Position numbers and translations under genes: made by a program. DNA of 64,000 bases from Piscinibacter sp. GTDB taxonomy: Bacteria; Pseudomonadota; Gammaproteobacteria; Burkholderiales; Burkholderiaceae_C. Where the stretch lies: NCBI GenBank assembly GCA_016706565.1, contig JADJJI010000001.1, positions 620,001 through 684,000 on the forward strand. The letters are read 5' to 3'. The notes below the pieces were generated by a model that had not been told where the DNA came from, ran no database searches, and was given only the letters and a program-made list of their open reading frames with translations. Positions within the stretch are counted from its first letter, which is position 1. Every line of letters starts with the position of its first letter. Shown piece after piece: positions 9,550-19,516 of this stretch.

Positions 9550-10626
9550 CGTGCCAGCTCCATGAGTTCATCGTAGAGCGCGATGAACTGCTCGATGTTG
9601 CGCGGGAACAGCGCCTTCTCCGCCACCAGCGCCTCGTTGATCGGCCTCCCTTCGCGGGCCCAGCGGCCCGACTCCAACCAGTCGATCGCCTGCTCCAGCG
9701 CCTCGCCGAGCTGCGCCGGGTCGGCCACCAGCAGGCCGTTGCTGCCCGGTCTCCACCCACTCGCGGTTGGCCGGCAGGTCGCTGAGCACCGGCAGGCAAC
9801 CCGCGGCCATCGCCTCGAGCAGGCTCACCGAGGTGCCGTCGGTCTCTGGCACGCTGACGAACACGGCGCTGCGCCGGTAGGCGCGCCACAGGGCGGCGGC
9901 GCCGAGCATGCCGCTGAACTCCACGCGCTCGGCCACGCCGAGCTCGGCCGCGAGTTGCTGCAGGGCCGGCGTCTGCTCACCGCTGGCGGCCACCTCCAGA
10001 ACCCAGTCGGCCCGGCTTGCCGGCAGGCTGGCGAAGGCGCGCAGGATCGCATCGATGCGGTACAGCGGCTTGTGCAGTCGGCACGAGAGCAGCCGGTGCT
10101 CGCGCGTCTGCGAGCCGGGCGGCGGCGCGTCGATGCCGATCGGGATCCATTCGCGGCGGATGCCGGCGCAGGGCCCGGCGATCTGCGTGGCCGCATCGAG
10201 CAGCACGCGCGCATCGGCGGTCCAGGCGGCAGCGCCTTGCAGCGCGCTGCGCACCATCCAGCGGTGCAAGGGGCTGCGCGAGGGCAGCGTCAGCACGTCG
10301 GAGCCCCACAGCGTCAATACGACCGGCACGGCGCCGCGCGCTGCGCGCACGGCGTGCCAGGCCACGCTGTTGACCTGGTGCGCGTGGATGACCGACGGCG
10401 ACCACTGCCGCATCAGCGCGCGGATGCGGCGCACCGCCGACCACGAAGTAACGGACAGGTCGAGCACCACCTGCTCGCGCAATCCCGGCAGCGGGCCGAG
10501 CGGCAGCTCGCCGTGCGTGGCCAGCACCACGCTGCGACCGGCGGCGCACAGGCCGCGCACGAAACGCGCGACGTGGATGGAGGCGCTGCCGAGCACGAGC
10601 ACCGGGGCGTCGGTCCGTTCGATCAT
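9546..10626 (-). pseudogene. GT4 glycosyltransferase with a single-base frameshift near the C-terminus
   Basis: The first part, starting at 10626 (IERTDAPVLVLGSASIHVARF), encodes a GT-B transferase through LEAMAAGCLPVLSDLPANREW, the donor-binding region. At 9745-9747 one extra G in a GGG run (CCC on the given strand) shifts the frame. Removing it restores TGSNGLLVADPAQLGEAL and runs to a stop at 9546 that overlaps the next start by 4 bases. The span is 1081 bases, one more than a multiple of three. As read, translation would end at 9568 with an abnormal tail of about 60 residues, 19 bases before the next start. The catalytic fold is mostly kept. It may be a recent mutation or a base-call error. 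Confidence 0.82.
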
Positions 10627-11390
10627 GCGGCGCTCCGGGCGAACACCAGCCACTGCGTCGGCGAACCGGCGCGGTCCATCGCGTCGCGGTCGGCTTCGGC
10701 GGCCTGCGCACCGAGGCGGTCCAGCCAGCCGCGCACCCGTGGCAGCCGCCAAGGGGCCAGGCGCGACAGCAGGCGCACCAGCGGGCGCCGGCGGTAGGCC
10801 AGGAAGGCCGGCGTCGGGCTTTCGCCGGGGTGATAGAAGCCGCGCTGCGAACGCAGGGCGAGGCCGACGGCAGCGAAGGCCGCCACCAGCGACTCGAGCG
10901 TGCGGCGCTTCAGGTAGCCATTCGCCGCAGGCGTGCCGCTGGCGAAGGTCTCCAGCACCACCACCTGCCCGCCGGGCTGCAGGGCTGCGGCGAAACGCTG
11001 CAGCAGCGCGTGAAGTTCGGCGTCGTCGACCACGTGCTGCAAGACCGTCACGCACAGGATCAGCGCATACCGTTGCGCGAGCGCTTCTTCGGCATCGGCG
11101 CTGTAGCGGATGCGTGGCGAGGCGTTCCGATGCCCAGCCAAGGCGAGCACGGCGGGTGCGAGGTCGCAGCCGACCACCGCGCCGAAACGCTCGGCCAGCA
11201 GCGCGCAGAAGTCGCCGGTGCCGCAGCCGAAGTCGAGCGCGGTCGCCTCGGGGGGAAACGTCTGGGAGTCCAGCCATTGGCGCAGTGCCGCCAGGCGCAG
11301 CCGCTGGTCGTAGGCATACACCGCCGCGTCGGACCAGCCGGTGTGCCCGTAGCGGCGCACACGATCGGCCCAGAACTGCGCGCCGCTCAT
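10623..11390 (-). CDS. Class I SAM-dependent methyltransferase
   Basis: A 255-residue protein. Motif I is ALDFGCGTGDFCALLAERF, followed by VVGCDLAPAVL (acidic residue for the ribose) and CVTVLQHVVDD (the region after motif II). GFYHPGESPTPAFLAYRRRP near the C-terminus is typical of methyltransferases found beside flippase genes. The role is probably sugar methylation in the polysaccharide, but the target is not evident. It overlaps the flippase stop and the next glycosyltransferase start by ATGA. Confidence 0.83.
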   Translation of the reverse strand: MSGAQFWADRVRRYGHTGWSDAAVYAYDQRLRLAALRQWLDSQTFPPEATALDFGCGTGDFCALLAERFGAVVGCDLAPAVLALAGHRNASPRIRYSADAEEALAQRYALILCVTVLQHVVDDAELHALLQRFAAALQPGGQVVVLETFASGTPAANGYLKRRTLESLVAAFAAVGLALRSQRGFYHPGESPTPAFLAYRRRPLVRLLSRLAPWRLPRVRGWLDRLGAQAAEADRDAMDRAGSPTQWLVFARSAA

Positions 11391-12622
11391 CGCCGGCTCC
11401 GCGCCAGGCGCTGCAGCCACACGCCGTAAGCGAGCAGCACCGCGCTGGCCGCCGCCGACTGCAGCGTCAGCGTGTGCAGAACCGGCCAGGCCAGTGCCCA
11501 GCCGAGTGCGAGCGGCAGCACCATCGCCAGCTGGTAGACCACGCCGAAGGCGAAGGCGCCGCCCTGCCGCCCGACGATCAGCGGCAGCTGCGACATCGGG
11601 GACGTCAGCAGGCTCAGGATCATCCACGGCGCCAGCACGCGGGCATAGAGGCCGGCGTCGCGCCAGTTGTCGCCGAACACCCAGGCGAACAGCTCCGGCG
11701 CCCACACCACCGCCACGCCGAACGGCGCGGCAATCAGCAGCAGGCGCTGCGTGGTGCGGCGCGACAGCTCGGCGAGATCGCCGCCCGATTCGGCCAGCCG
11801 CGCCGCGCGTTGCTGGAAAACCTGGCCCACCGAAGCGCCGATCATCGCCAGCGGCGTGCGCGCGATGCGCAGCGCGAAGGCGTACCAGCCGAGCACCGCG
11901 CCGCCGTAGGCCGCGCCGAGCAGCGCCAGCACCACGCTGGCCTGCGCCGCGTCGAGCAGCGCATGCGGCAGGTTGATGCGCGGGAAGTCGCGGTAGCGCC
12001 GGGCGAGTTCGGTGAGCGTCGCCTGCGTGGCCTCGCCCTGCCCGCGCGGCCGGCGCGACACCAGCAGCCACGCGGCACCGGCCTGGCCGACCACGCTGCC
12101 CAGCATCAGCCCCGGGCTGGCCCAGCCCGCCGCGCCCAGGCCCACGCTGGCAGCCGCGGTGGCGCCGCTTTGCGCCACGCGATTCACCGCCAGCGCACCG
12201 TAGGCCTGGCGCCGGTTGGCCCACACCGTCAACGTGTTGATCAGCGCGGTGAGCAACACGGCGACCGGCAGCAGCCAGGCCCACACCGCCAGCCGCGCGT
12301 CGCCCGCCCGTTCGGCCAATGCGCCACCGCCCAGCGCCACGGCCAGCAGCGTCAGCGCCGTCACCGGCACGGCGATCCCCAGCGCGAGCTTCACCACCTG
12401 CCAGGCTTCGCCGTCGCCGGCCGGCAGGATCACCGCCAGCTCGTAGCGGCCGGTGGCCACGGTGGCGATCAGCGTCACCAGGCTGGCGAACAGCGCGAAC
12501 ACGCCGAAGTGCTCCGGCGCGTACAGGCGCGTGAGCAGCGGGCTGGCCGCCAATGCGATGGCTTGCGCGAGGCCGGCGCCGCCGAGCAGCGTCAGCACCT
12601 GGCGCCACGCGCCCTGGCTCAT
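11387..12622 (-). CDS. Polysaccharide flippase, Wzx-type (MOP superfamily)
   Basis: A 411-residue integral membrane protein with about 12 hydrophobic segments. It begins with VLTLLGGAGLAQAIALAASPLLTRLY-type sequence and YAPEHFGVFALF, the hallmark of the RfbX/Wzx polysaccharide biosynthesis family. It would move undecaprenyl-linked oligosaccharide across the inner membrane. No Wzy polymerase or Wzz length regulator is seen in the window, so the remaining assembly genes are either beyond the left edge or elsewhere. ATGA overlaps on both sides place it firmly within the operon. Confidence 0.87.
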   Translation of the reverse strand: MSQGAWRQVLTLLGGAGLAQAIALAASPLLTRLYAPEHFGVFALFASLVTLIATVATGRYELAVILPAGDGEAWQVVKLALGIAVPVTALTLLAVALGGGALAERAGDARLAVWAWLLPVAVLLTALINTLTVWANRRQAYGALAVNRVAQSGATAAASVGLGAAGWASPGLMLGSVVGQAGAAWLLVSRRPRGQGEATQATLTELARRYRDFPRINLPHALLDAAQASVVLALLGAAYGGAVLGWYAFALRIARTPLAMIGASVGQVFQQRAARLAESGGDLAELSRRTTQRLLLIAAPFGVAVVWAPELFAWVFGDNWRDAGLYARVLAPWMILSLLTSPMSQLPLIVGRQGGAFAFGVVYQLAMVLPLALGWALAWPVLHTLTLQSAAASAVLLAYGVWLQRLARSRR

Positions 12623-13722
12623 CGCGTGGCGTCGAGCAGCGCCTGCACGACGCGCAGCTGGTCGGCCTCGGACAGGTCGGCGCTCATCGGCAGGCTCATG
12701 ACGCGCTGCGCGGCGCGCTCGCTCTCGGGGCAGCACTCGGCGCAGCAGTACGCGGCATAGGCCGGCTGGCGGTGCAGCGGCTTGGGGTAGTGCACCGCCG
12801 TCGGGATGCCCTGCGCCTGCAGCGCCGCCTGCACCTTCGCGCGCTCGTCGACGAACACGGTGTACTGGGCCCAGACGCAGTCGCGATCGGGCCGCACGGC
12901 CAGCAGATCGACACCGCGGCCTTCGAGCAGCAGCTGGTACTTCGCTCCGATCTCGCGGCGGCGCAGCAGCTCCCAGTCGAAGCGTTCCAGCTTGGCCAGC
13001 ACCACGGCGCACTGCAGCGTGTCCATGCGCCCGCCCACGCCGACGCGGGTGTGGGTGTAGCGCGCGCTCTGGCCGTGCACGCGGATCTCGCGGCAGGCCT
13101 GCGCGAGCGCGTCGTCGCTGGTGAAGATGGCGCCGCCGTCGCCATAGCAGCCCAGCGGCTTGCTCGGGAAGAAGCTGGTGCAGCCGAAGGTGCTCAGATT
13201 GCCGCTGCGTGCGCCCTGGTACGAAGCGCCGAAGCTCTGCGCCGCGTCCTCGATCACCGCCAGACCGTGGCGCACCGCGATGGCGTTGATGGTCTCCATG
13301 TCGGCCACCTGCCCGTACAGGCTCACCGGCATGATGGCGCGGGTGCGCGGCGTGATCTTCGCCTCGATGAGGCGCGGGTCGATGTTGCAGGTGTCGGGCT
13401 CGATGTCGACGAACACCGGCACGCCGCCACGCAGCACGATCATCTCGGCGGTGGCCGCGAAGGTGAAGGCGGTGGTGATGACCTCGTCGCCGGGCTGAAG
13501 GTCCAGCGCCATCAGCGCGATCAGCAGCGCCTCGGTGCCGCTGGCCACGGTGATGCAGTGCTTCGCGCCGGTGAAGGCGGCCAGGCGCTCCTCGAGCTCC
13601 TTGACCTCCGGGCCCATGATGTACTGGCCATGGTCGAGCACGGCCTGCATGCGCTGGGCGATGCGGTCCTTCAGCGCCGCGTACTGGCTCTTCAGGTCGA
13701 TGAAGTCGAGCTTGGCGGTCAT
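12619..13722 (-). CDS. wbpE: UDP-2-acetamido-3-oxo-glucuronate aminotransferase, WbpE-like
   Basis: A 367-residue DegT-family PLP enzyme. DFIDLKSQYAALKDRI opens the protein, VIEDAAQSFGASYQG lies at 157-170, and Schiff-base Lys188 is in TSFFPSKPLGCYGDGG. The length, the opening motif and the FFPSKPLG lysine loop match WbpE/WlbC, which aminate C3 of UDP-2-acetamido-2-deoxy-3-oxo-D-glucuronate. It sits directly after WbpD- and WbpB-like genes, giving the three enzymes expected after WbpA. Its start overlaps the WbpD stop by one base (TGATG). Confidence 0.88.
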   Translation of the reverse strand: MTAKLDFIDLKSQYAALKDRIAQRMQAVLDHGQYIMGPEVKELEERLAAFTGAKHCITVASGTEALLIALMALDLQPGDEVITTAFTFAATAEMIVLRGGVPVFVDIEPDTCNIDPRLIEAKITPRTRAIMPVSLYGQVADMETINAIAVRHGLAVIEDAAQSFGASYQGARSGNLSTFGCTSFFPSKPLGCYGDGGAIFTSDDALAQACREIRVHGQSARYTHTRVGVGGRMDTLQCAVVLAKLERFDWELLRRREIGAKYQLLLEGRGVDLLAVRPDRDCVWAQYTVFVDERAKVQAALQAQGIPTAVHYPKPLHRQPAYAAYCCAECCPESERAAQRVMSLPMSADLSEADQLRVVQALLDATR

Positions 13723-14306
13723 CAGGATTCCTCGGCGAGGCGGCACACGCCGGCAACCAGTCGATAACGCTCGCCGGTCGCCGGGCAGGCGGCCTCCGCG
13801 TCGCCGCTCAGCGGCAAGGCCAGGCGCTCGCCGTGCCGGCTGACCCAGCCGATCTGGCGCGCAGGCACGCCCACCATCAGCGCGAAGTCGGGCACGTCGC
13901 GGTTGACCACTGCGCCTGCGCCGACGAAGGCATGGCGGCCCACGGTGTGGCCGCACACGATGGTGCAGTTCGCGCCCAGCGTGGCGCCGCGGCGCACCAG
14001 CGTGCGCCGGTACTCGTTCTTGCGCGTCACCGCCGAGCGCGGGTTGTAGACGTTGGTGAAGACCATGCTCGGGCCGCAGAACACGTCGTCCTCCAGCGTC
14101 ACCGCGTCGTACACCGACACGTTGTTCTGGATCTTCACGTTGTCGCCGATGGCCACGTCGTTGCCGACGTAGACGCCCTGCCCCAACGAGCAGCGCGCGC
14201 CGATGCGGGCGCCGGCGCACACATGGGCGAAGTGCCAGACGCGCGTGCCCTCGCCGAGCTGCGCGCCCGCGTCGACGATGGCGCTGGGGTGGATGGTCCC
14301 GCTCAT
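13722..14306 (-). CDS. wbpD: UDP-2-acetamido-3-amino-glucuronate N-acetyltransferase, WbpD-like
   Basis: A 194-residue left-handed beta-helix acyltransferase made of hexapeptide repeats ([19 protein letters not shown], then several I-G-x-x-x-x turns). The [10 protein letters not shown] loop and [12 protein letters not shown] near the end are characteristic of WbpD/WlbB. The family uses acetyl-CoA to acetylate the 3-amino group and forms trimers. A short tail ([14 protein letters not shown]) has two widely spaced cysteines, as in other family members. TGATG junctions at both ends couple it to its partners. Confidence 0.9.
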   Translation of the reverse strand: MSGTIHPSAIVDAGAQLGEGTRVWHFAHVCAGARIGARCSLGQGVYVGNDVAIGDNVKIQNNVSVYDAVTLEDDVFCGPSMVFTNVYNPRSAVTRKNEYRRTLVRRGATLGANCTIVCGHTVGRHAFVGAGAVVNRDVPDFALMVGVPARQIGWVSRHGERLALPLSGDAEAACPATGERYRLVAGVCRLAEES

Positions 14307-15364
14307 CAGAACACCAGCGGCAGGCCGACGCGCATGCCGTCGCGCGCCGAGCGATAGGCGGCGATCAGAACCTCCAGCGAGCGCAGGCCCTCGTAGCCGT
14401 CGACCTCGGCATGCGCCTCGCCACGCAGCGTGTTGATCACGTTGTCGTAGTACAGCGGGTGGCCCGGGCCGTAGACGCTCTCGACGCCGTAGCTGGCCGA
14501 TGCCACCTTGGCGTCGTCCTCGTGCGGCGTGTCGAACTCCCAGTGCTCGATCTTGTTGACGGCCACGCCGCCCACGCGCACCGTGCCGCGCTCGCCGAGC
14601 AGCGTGATGCTGCCCTCGAAGTTCTTCTTGTGCGTCAGCATGGTCACGTTGACGCTGGCCAGCGCGCCGCTGCGCAGGCGCAGGCTCATCACGCCGGTGT
14701 CCTCGGCCTCGATGTCGCGCGCCAGCGTCGCGGTGTAGGCATGCACGTTGTCGACCGGGCCGACCAGCCAGTCGACCATGTCGACGTAGTGGCTCGCCTG
14801 GTTCATGAAGGCGCCGCCGTCCATGTCCCAGCGGCCGCGCCAGGGCGCGTCGTCGTAGTAGCTCTGCGGGCGCGTCCAGAACACGTTCACCGTGACCATC
14901 GCCATCCGGCCGAAACGGCCCTGCTCCACCGCGCGCTTGACCAGCTGCAGCGTGCCGTTCAGGCGGTTCTGCTTGACGACGAAGAGCTTGACGTTGGCGT
15001 CGCGGCAGGCGCGCACCATGGCCACGCCTTCGTCCCACTTGGTGGCCATCGGCTTTTCGCTCAGCACATGGCGGCCGGCCTGGGCGACGCGAATCGCCTG
15101 GCGCGGGTGCAGGCCGCTGGGCGTGCACAGCACCACCAGGTCGGCGTCGCTGCCTGCCAGCAGCGCGTCCAGCGAGGCGAAGCCGGCGGCGCCGGTCAGC
15201 GCCACGGCCTTCTCGAGCGCGGCCGGCTGGTTGTCGCACACCGCCACCAGCTCCACGCGCGAGGCATGCTGCTTCAGCGCGGCGAAGTGGTTCTGCGCGA
15301 TGCGGCCGCAGCCCACGAGGGCGAGACGCAGCTTGCGGTCGCGGATGACGGACGGGGTGGTCAT
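14306..15364 (-). CDS. wbpB: UDP-N-acetylglucosaminuronate 3-dehydrogenase, WbpB-like
   Basis: A 352-residue Gfo/Idh/MocA-family oxidoreductase. [15 protein letters not shown] near residue 13 is the NAD-binding Rossmann motif, EKPMATKW holds the conserved Lys of the family, and the C-terminal domain has [21 protein letters not shown] with the catalytic His. It would oxidise C3 of UDP-GlcNAcA, feeding the WbpE aminotransferase that regenerates the cofactor cycle in the known WbpB/WbpE pair. It is the first gene of the reverse operon. A TAAAAT box lies 44 bases upstream in the 121-base gap shared with lysS. Confidence 0.88.
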   Translation of the reverse strand: MTTPSVIRDRKLRLALVGCGRIAQNHFAALKQHASRVELVAVCDNQPAALEKAVALTGAAGFASLDALLAGSDADLVVLCTPSGLHPRQAIRVAQAGRHVLSEKPMATKWDEGVAMVRACRDANVKLFVVKQNRLNGTLQLVKRAVEQGRFGRMAMVTVNVFWTRPQSYYDDAPWRGRWDMDGGAFMNQASHYVDMVDWLVGPVDNVHAYTATLARDIEAEDTGVMSLRLRSGALASVNVTMLTHKKNFEGSITLLGERGTVRVGGVAVNKIEHWEFDTPHEDDAKVASASYGVESVYGPGHPLYYDNVINTLRGEAHAEVDGYEGLRSLEVLIAAYRSARDGMRVGLPLVF

Positions 15365-15407
15365 GGCAAGGCGGGGCACGGCAGGCCCCGGGGGCGGGAA
15401 GTCCGCG

Positions 15408-15413
15408 ATTTTA
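15408..15413 (-). promoter_or_regulatory. Candidate -10 box for the wbp reverse operon
   Basis: TAAAAT on the reverse strand lies 44 bases before the wbpB start in the only AT-rich spot of the divergent gap. No convincing -35 was seen. Confidence 0.35.
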
Positions 15414-15456
15414 TTCGGCTGGCGCCCGCCGGCCCGGGACCCTGGGCGAGGGCCCC

Positions 15457-15462
15457 TAAAAT
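15457..15462 (+). promoter_or_regulatory. Candidate -10 box for lysS
   Basis: TAAAAT lies 24 bases before the lysS start, inside GGGCCCCTAAAATC, a 14-base string that recurs before ychF at 31001. No good -35 match is present, and AAAGAGG follows as the ribosome binding site. Confidence 0.4.
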
Positions 15463-15485
15463 CACGGGCTATCAGAAAGAGGCCC

Positions 15486-16997
15486 ATGAGCGACGAACGC
15501 CCCCCGACCGATGAGAACCAGCTGATCGCCGAACGCCGCGAAAAGCTCGCCGGCATCCGCGCCCAGGCCCGGGACAGTGGCACCGCCGCCTTCCCGAATG
15601 ACTTCAAGCCCAGCCACCAGGCGCTGGCGCTGCTGCGCAAGCACGGCGAGCAGCCCAACGAGGAGCTCGAGCCGCTGGCCGTGAAGGTGGCGCTGGGCGG
15701 CCGCATGATGCTCAAGCGCGTCATGGGCAAGGCCAGCTTCGCGACGCTGCAGGACGCCTCCGGCCGCATCCAGCTGTTCGTCACGCGCGACGCGCTGGGC
15801 GAGGATGTCTACGCCGCCTTCAAGCACTGGGACCTGGGCGACATCCTCGGCGCCGAGGGCACCCTGTTCAAGACCAAGACCGGCGAGCTGTCGGTGCGCG
15901 TGACGCGCCTGCGCCTGCTGACCAAGAGCCTGCGCCCGCTGCCGGACAAGTTCCACGGCATGACCGACCAGGAGCAGAAGTACCGCCAGCGCTACGTCGA
16001 CCTGATGACCGACGAGGACGCCCGCGTGCGCTTCACGGCGCGCAGCAAGGCGGTGTCGTCGATCCGCAACTTCATGGTCGAGCACGGCTTTCTCGAGGTC
16101 GAGACGCCGATGCTGCACCCGATCCCGGGCGGCGCCAACGCCAAGCCCTTCGTCACGCACCACAACGCGCTCGACCAGCAGATGTTCCTGCGCATCGCGC
16201 CCGAGCTCTACCTGAAGCGGCTGATCGTCGGCGGCTTCGAGCGCGTGTTCGAGATCAACCGCAACTTCCGCAACGAAGGCATCAGCGTCCGGCACAACCC
16301 GGAGTTCACGATGATGGAGTTCTACGCGGCCTACTGGAACCACCACGACCTGATGGACTTCACCGAGGCGGTGCTGCGCCACGCGGCGCGCCAGGCCACC
16401 GGATCCGCGAGCCTCTCCTACGCCGGCCGGCCGGTCGACCTGGACCGCCCTTTCACGCGCCTGTCGGTGAAGGATTCGCTGGTCGTGCACGCCGGCCTCA
16501 CGCCCGACGAAGCCGGCGACGCGAAGGTGCTGCACACCAAGATGAAGCTTCACGGCGAGGAGCCGCCGGCCCACTGGACGCTGGCCGAGCTGCAGTTCGG
16601 CCTGTTCGAGGCCGTCGTCGAAGAGAAGCTGTGGGACCCGACCTTCATCATCGACTACCCGGTCGAGGTGAGCCCGCTGGCGCGTGCGTCCGACACCAAC
16701 CCGGCCATCACCGAGCGCTTCGAGCTGTTCATCACCGGCCGCGAATACGCCAACGGCTTCTCGGAGCTGAACGACGCCGAGGACCAGGCGGCGCGGCTGC
16801 AGGCCCAGGTGGCCAACAAGGACGCCGGCGACGACGAGGCGATGTACTACGACGCCGACTTCATCCGCGCGCTCGAGTACGGCATGCCGCCCACCGGCGG
16901 CTGCGGCATCGGCATCGACCGCCTGATCATGCTGCTGACCGACAGCCCGAGCATCCGCGACGTGATCCTGTTCCCGTCGCTGCGCAAGGAAGGCTGA
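15486..16997 (+). CDS. lysS: Lysyl-tRNA synthetase, class II
   Basis: A 503-residue enzyme that charges tRNA-Lys. An N-terminal OB fold contains [19 protein letters not shown]. Class II motifs follow: motif 1 around [18 protein letters not shown], motif 2 [21 protein letters not shown], and motif 3 [13 protein letters not shown] near the C-terminus. The ATG at 15486 follows AAAGAGG at suitable spacing. The next gene starts one base after the stop, so the pair is probably cotranscribed. Confidence 0.97.
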   Translation: MSDERPPTDENQLIAERREKLAGIRAQARDSGTAAFPNDFKPSHQALALLRKHGEQPNEELEPLAVKVALGGRMMLKRVMGKASFATLQDASGRIQLFVTRDALGEDVYAAFKHWDLGDILGAEGTLFKTKTGELSVRVTRLRLLTKSLRPLPDKFHGMTDQEQKYRQRYVDLMTDEDARVRFTARSKAVSSIRNFMVEHGFLEVETPMLHPIPGGANAKPFVTHHNALDQQMFLRIAPELYLKRLIVGGFERVFEINRNFRNEGISVRHNPEFTMMEFYAAYWNHHDLMDFTEAVLRHAARQATGSASLSYAGRPVDLDRPFTRLSVKDSLVVHAGLTPDEAGDAKVLHTKMKLHGEEPPAHWTLAELQFGLFEAVVEEKLWDPTFIIDYPVEVSPLARASDTNPAITERFELFITGREYANGFSELNDAEDQAARLQAQVANKDAGDDEAMYYDADFIRALEYGMPPTGGCGIGIDRLIMLLTDSPSIRDVILFPSLRKEG

Positions 16998-16998
16998 G

Positions 16999-17550
16999 AT
17001 GGTGCAGCGCGTCGAGACGCTCGCCGAAGTCGAGGCCGAGGTCTGGCGGCAGCTCGCGCTGTGTGCCGGCGACAAGACGCACCCCTGGCGCACCTCGGTG
17101 CTGGCCACCATCAACGGCGACAGGGCCGACGCACGACTGGTGGTGATCCGCGAGGTCGATGCGCGGCAGAAGCAGTTGCTCTTCTACACCGACGAGCGCG
17201 CCGGCAAGGTGGCGCAGTTGCTGCACCATCCGCACGGCACGATGGTGATGTGGTGCCCCACGCTGGCCTGGCAGCTGCGCTGCCGGGTGCGGCTGGCGAT
17301 GGAGATGTCGGGGCTGTCCGCCTCGTCGCGATGGGCGCGCATCCGGCTCTCGCCGGCGGCGCAGGACTACCTTTCGCCGCTGCCGCCGGGCACCGCGCTG
17401 CCTGCGGTGCCGGCCCATCCGCCGGTGGCACGCGACTACTTCGCGGTGATCGACGCCACCATCGAGTCGATCGACTGGCTGGAGCTGCACCCCGACGGCC
17501 ACCGCCGCGCCATCTTCGACGGCCACGGTGCCCGCTGGGTACAGCCCTAG
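16999..17550 (+). CDS. Pyridoxamine 5'-phosphate oxidase-family flavoprotein
   Basis: A 183-residue protein with the split-barrel FMN-binding pattern of the PNPOx family: HPWRTSVLATINGDRADARLVVIREVD, then FYTDERAGKVAQLLHHP and the core of the second half WARIRLSPAAQDYLSP. It lacks the C-terminal dimer motif of true PdxH, so a general FMN-dependent oxidase/reductase role is more likely than vitamin B6 synthesis. It starts one base after the lysS stop. Confidence 0.75.
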   Translation: MVQRVETLAEVEAEVWRQLALCAGDKTHPWRTSVLATINGDRADARLVVIREVDARQKQLLFYTDERAGKVAQLLHHPHGTMVMWCPTLAWQLRCRVRLAMEMSGLSASSRWARIRLSPAAQDYLSPLPPGTALPAVPAHPPVARDYFAVIDATIESIDWLELHPDGHRRAIFDGHGARWVQP

Positions 17551-17559
17551 CGGCCCGTT

Positions 17560-18348
17560 CTATCGCTGCTTGAAGTCCGGCTTGCGCTTGCCGACGAAGG
17601 CGTTCATGCCTTCCTTCTGATCCTCAGTGGCGAAAGTCGAGTGGAACAGGCGGCGCTCGAACATCACGCCGTCGGAGAGCGAGCCCTCGTAGGCGCGGTT
17701 CACGCATTCCTTGGCCATCATGATGCTCGGGCCGCTGAACTCGCAGATCTGCTGCGCGGCGGCGAAGGCCACGTCGAGCAGCTCGGCGGCCGGCACCACG
17801 CGCGAGACGAGCCCGGCGCGCTCCGCCTCGGCAGCGTCCATCATGCGGCTGGTCAGGATCATGTCCATCGCCTTGGCCTTGGAGATGGCGCGCGGCAGGC
17901 GCTGCGTGCCGCCAGCGCCGGGGATGATGCCCAGCTTGATCTCCGGCTGGCCGAACTTGGCGCTGTCGGCGGCGATGATGAAGTCGCACATCATCGCCAG
18001 CTCGCAGCCGCCGCCCAGCGCGAAGCCGGCCACTGCGGCGATCACCGGCTTGCGCACCGCGCGGATGGTCTCCCAGTTGCGCGTGATGTAGTCGGTCTTG
18101 TAGACGTCCATGTACGACCAGCTCGCCATCGCGCCGATGTCGGCGCCGGCGGCGAAGGCCTTCTCGCTGCCGGTGACGACGATGCAGCCGATGCCTTCAT
18201 CGGCATCGAAGGCCTGCAGCGCGGCGCCCAGCTCGTTCATCAGCGTGTCGTTCAGCGCGTTGAGCTGCTTGGGGCGGTTCAGCGTGACAAGGCCGATGCG
18301 GCGCTCGCCGCTGCCGCGGGTGTCGACGAGGATGGTTTCGTAGGTCAT
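17560..18348 (-). CDS. Enoyl-CoA hydratase
   Basis: A 262-residue crotonase. The oxyanion-hole stretch [11 protein letters not shown] is present, and both catalytic glutamates of mitochondrial-type hydratase are kept, in [11 protein letters not shown] and [20 protein letters not shown]. It should hydrate trans-2-enoyl-CoA to 3-hydroxyacyl-CoA in fatty acid or amino acid breakdown. The similarity is closest to short-chain-specific forms. It stands alone, convergent with the PNPOx-family gene. Confidence 0.93.
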   Translation of the reverse strand: MTYETILVDTRGSGERRIGLVTLNRPKQLNALNDTLMNELGAALQAFDADEGIGCIVVTGSEKAFAAGADIGAMASWSYMDVYKTDYITRNWETIRAVRKPVIAAVAGFALGGGCELAMMCDFIIAADSAKFGQPEIKLGIIPGAGGTQRLPRAISKAKAMDMILTSRMMDAAEAERAGLVSRVVPAAELLDVAFAAAQQICEFSGPSIMMAKECVNRAYEGSLSDGVMFERRLFHSTFATEDQKEGMNAFVGKRKPDFKQR

Positions 18349-18385
18349 GGGGGTCTCCTGGGTCTTGAAACTATAAGGGGCTGCT

Positions 18386-19516
18386 CTACGGCCCGGCCAG
18401 CTCCGGCCGGCGCGACAGCACCAGGTCGATGAAGGTCTCGCGATCCTGCTCGATGCGGATGCGCGCCGGCAGGTAGCGCAGCTGCGGCGCGAACCACACC
18501 TCGGCGACCAGCTCGCCGCCGGGCCGCGACACGCGCCGCGGCTTGAGGTGGAAGGCGTTGACCGCTCCGAACGAGGTGGCCACCGGCTCCTCTTCCAGCA
18601 CGTCGTAGACCCAGCGGTCGACGCTGCGCGGCAGCGCGAGCGCGAAGTCGACGGTGTTGCCGGTGCGCAGCAACTCGGGCCGCGTGGTGAAAATCCAGCT
18701 CAGCTGAACGAACTGGCTGGCCGTGTCCTGCGTGCCGGGGAAGCGCGGGCGGCGCTCGCCGTTGGGCATCAGCACGGCGTCGGGCTCGAAGAGCATCGTC
18801 AGCCGGCGGCGGTTGGCGAACATCACCTTGGTGTCTTCGTCGTATCGGCGCGGTGCGAGGCCCAGCTCGGTGAGATCGCCGTCGCTGCTCATGCGCCGCG
18901 TGATCATCGGCGCGATCGGGATGCCGACGGTGAGATCCAGGTGCACCTGGTAGCGGCTGCCCTGTCGCACCCACTCCACCTGCGCATCGCCATGCACCTC
19001 GCCGCGCACGTTGCCGCTGAGCTTGTAGCTCAGGCGGGTGGACGCTGGCCACTCGAAGGGAAAGGCGCCCGAGGCGGCCGCCGAAGGCGGTGCGGCGGCG
19101 AGCACCGGCGCGGGTGCAGAGGCCACCGGCTCGGGTGCGGCCGCGAGTTGCGGCGCCGGTTCGGGCGGCGGTGGCGGTGGCACCGGCTCGGGTTCGGGCG
19201 CGGGCTCCGGCGCGGCCTGCATCAGCGCCACCGCCTCGGGCGCCGAAGCGGCCGGCTTCGCGGCCTGCGGACGGCGTTTGGGCTTGGGCGTCGCGGGCGG
19301 CGGCGCCGGGGCCAGGGCGGGCGGCGCTGCCAGCTCCAGCTCGCGCACGTAGGCCACTTCGATGCGGATCGGCATCGCCTGAGCGGGGTCGAGCGAGGCC
19401 ATGCGATCGGCCAGCTCGTCCGTCAGCCAGCCATGCACGGCCAGCACCGCCAGCGCCAGCGCGGCGAGCGCGATCCGTCGGCGCGGCGTCGAGAGAGCGC
19501 TCAGCGCGTGAGCCAT
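18386..19516 (-). CDS. DUF3108-type periplasmic protein with N-terminal anchor
   Basis: A 376-residue protein. A hydrophobic anchor ([17 protein letters not shown]) near residues 14-30 is followed by a TonB-like Pro/Glu/Ala-rich linker up to about residue 140 ([17 protein letters not shown]). A C-terminal beta-rich DUF3108 domain then contains [17 protein letters not shown] and [18 protein letters not shown]. The function of the family is not established; such proteins are exported and often sit near cell envelope genes. The start overlaps the M61 peptidase gene by 16 bases. Confidence 0.75.
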   Translation of the reverse strand: MAHALSALSTPRRRIALAALALAVLAVHGWLTDELADRMASLDPAQAMPIRIEVAYVRELELAAPPALAPAPPPATPKPKRRPQAAKPAASAPEAVALMQAAPEPAPEPEPVPPPPPPEPAPQLAAAPEPVASAPAPVLAAAPPSAAASGAFPFEWPASTRLSYKLSGNVRGEVHGDAQVEWVRQGSRYQVHLDLTVGIPIAPMITRRMSSDGDLTELGLAPRRYDEDTKVMFANRRRLTMLFEPDAVLMPNGERRPRFPGTQDTASQFVQLSWIFTTRPELLRTGNTVDFALALPRSVDRWVYDVLEEEPVATSFGAVNAFHLKPRRVSRPGGELVAEVWFAPQLRYLPARIRIEQDRETFIDLVLSRRPELAGP

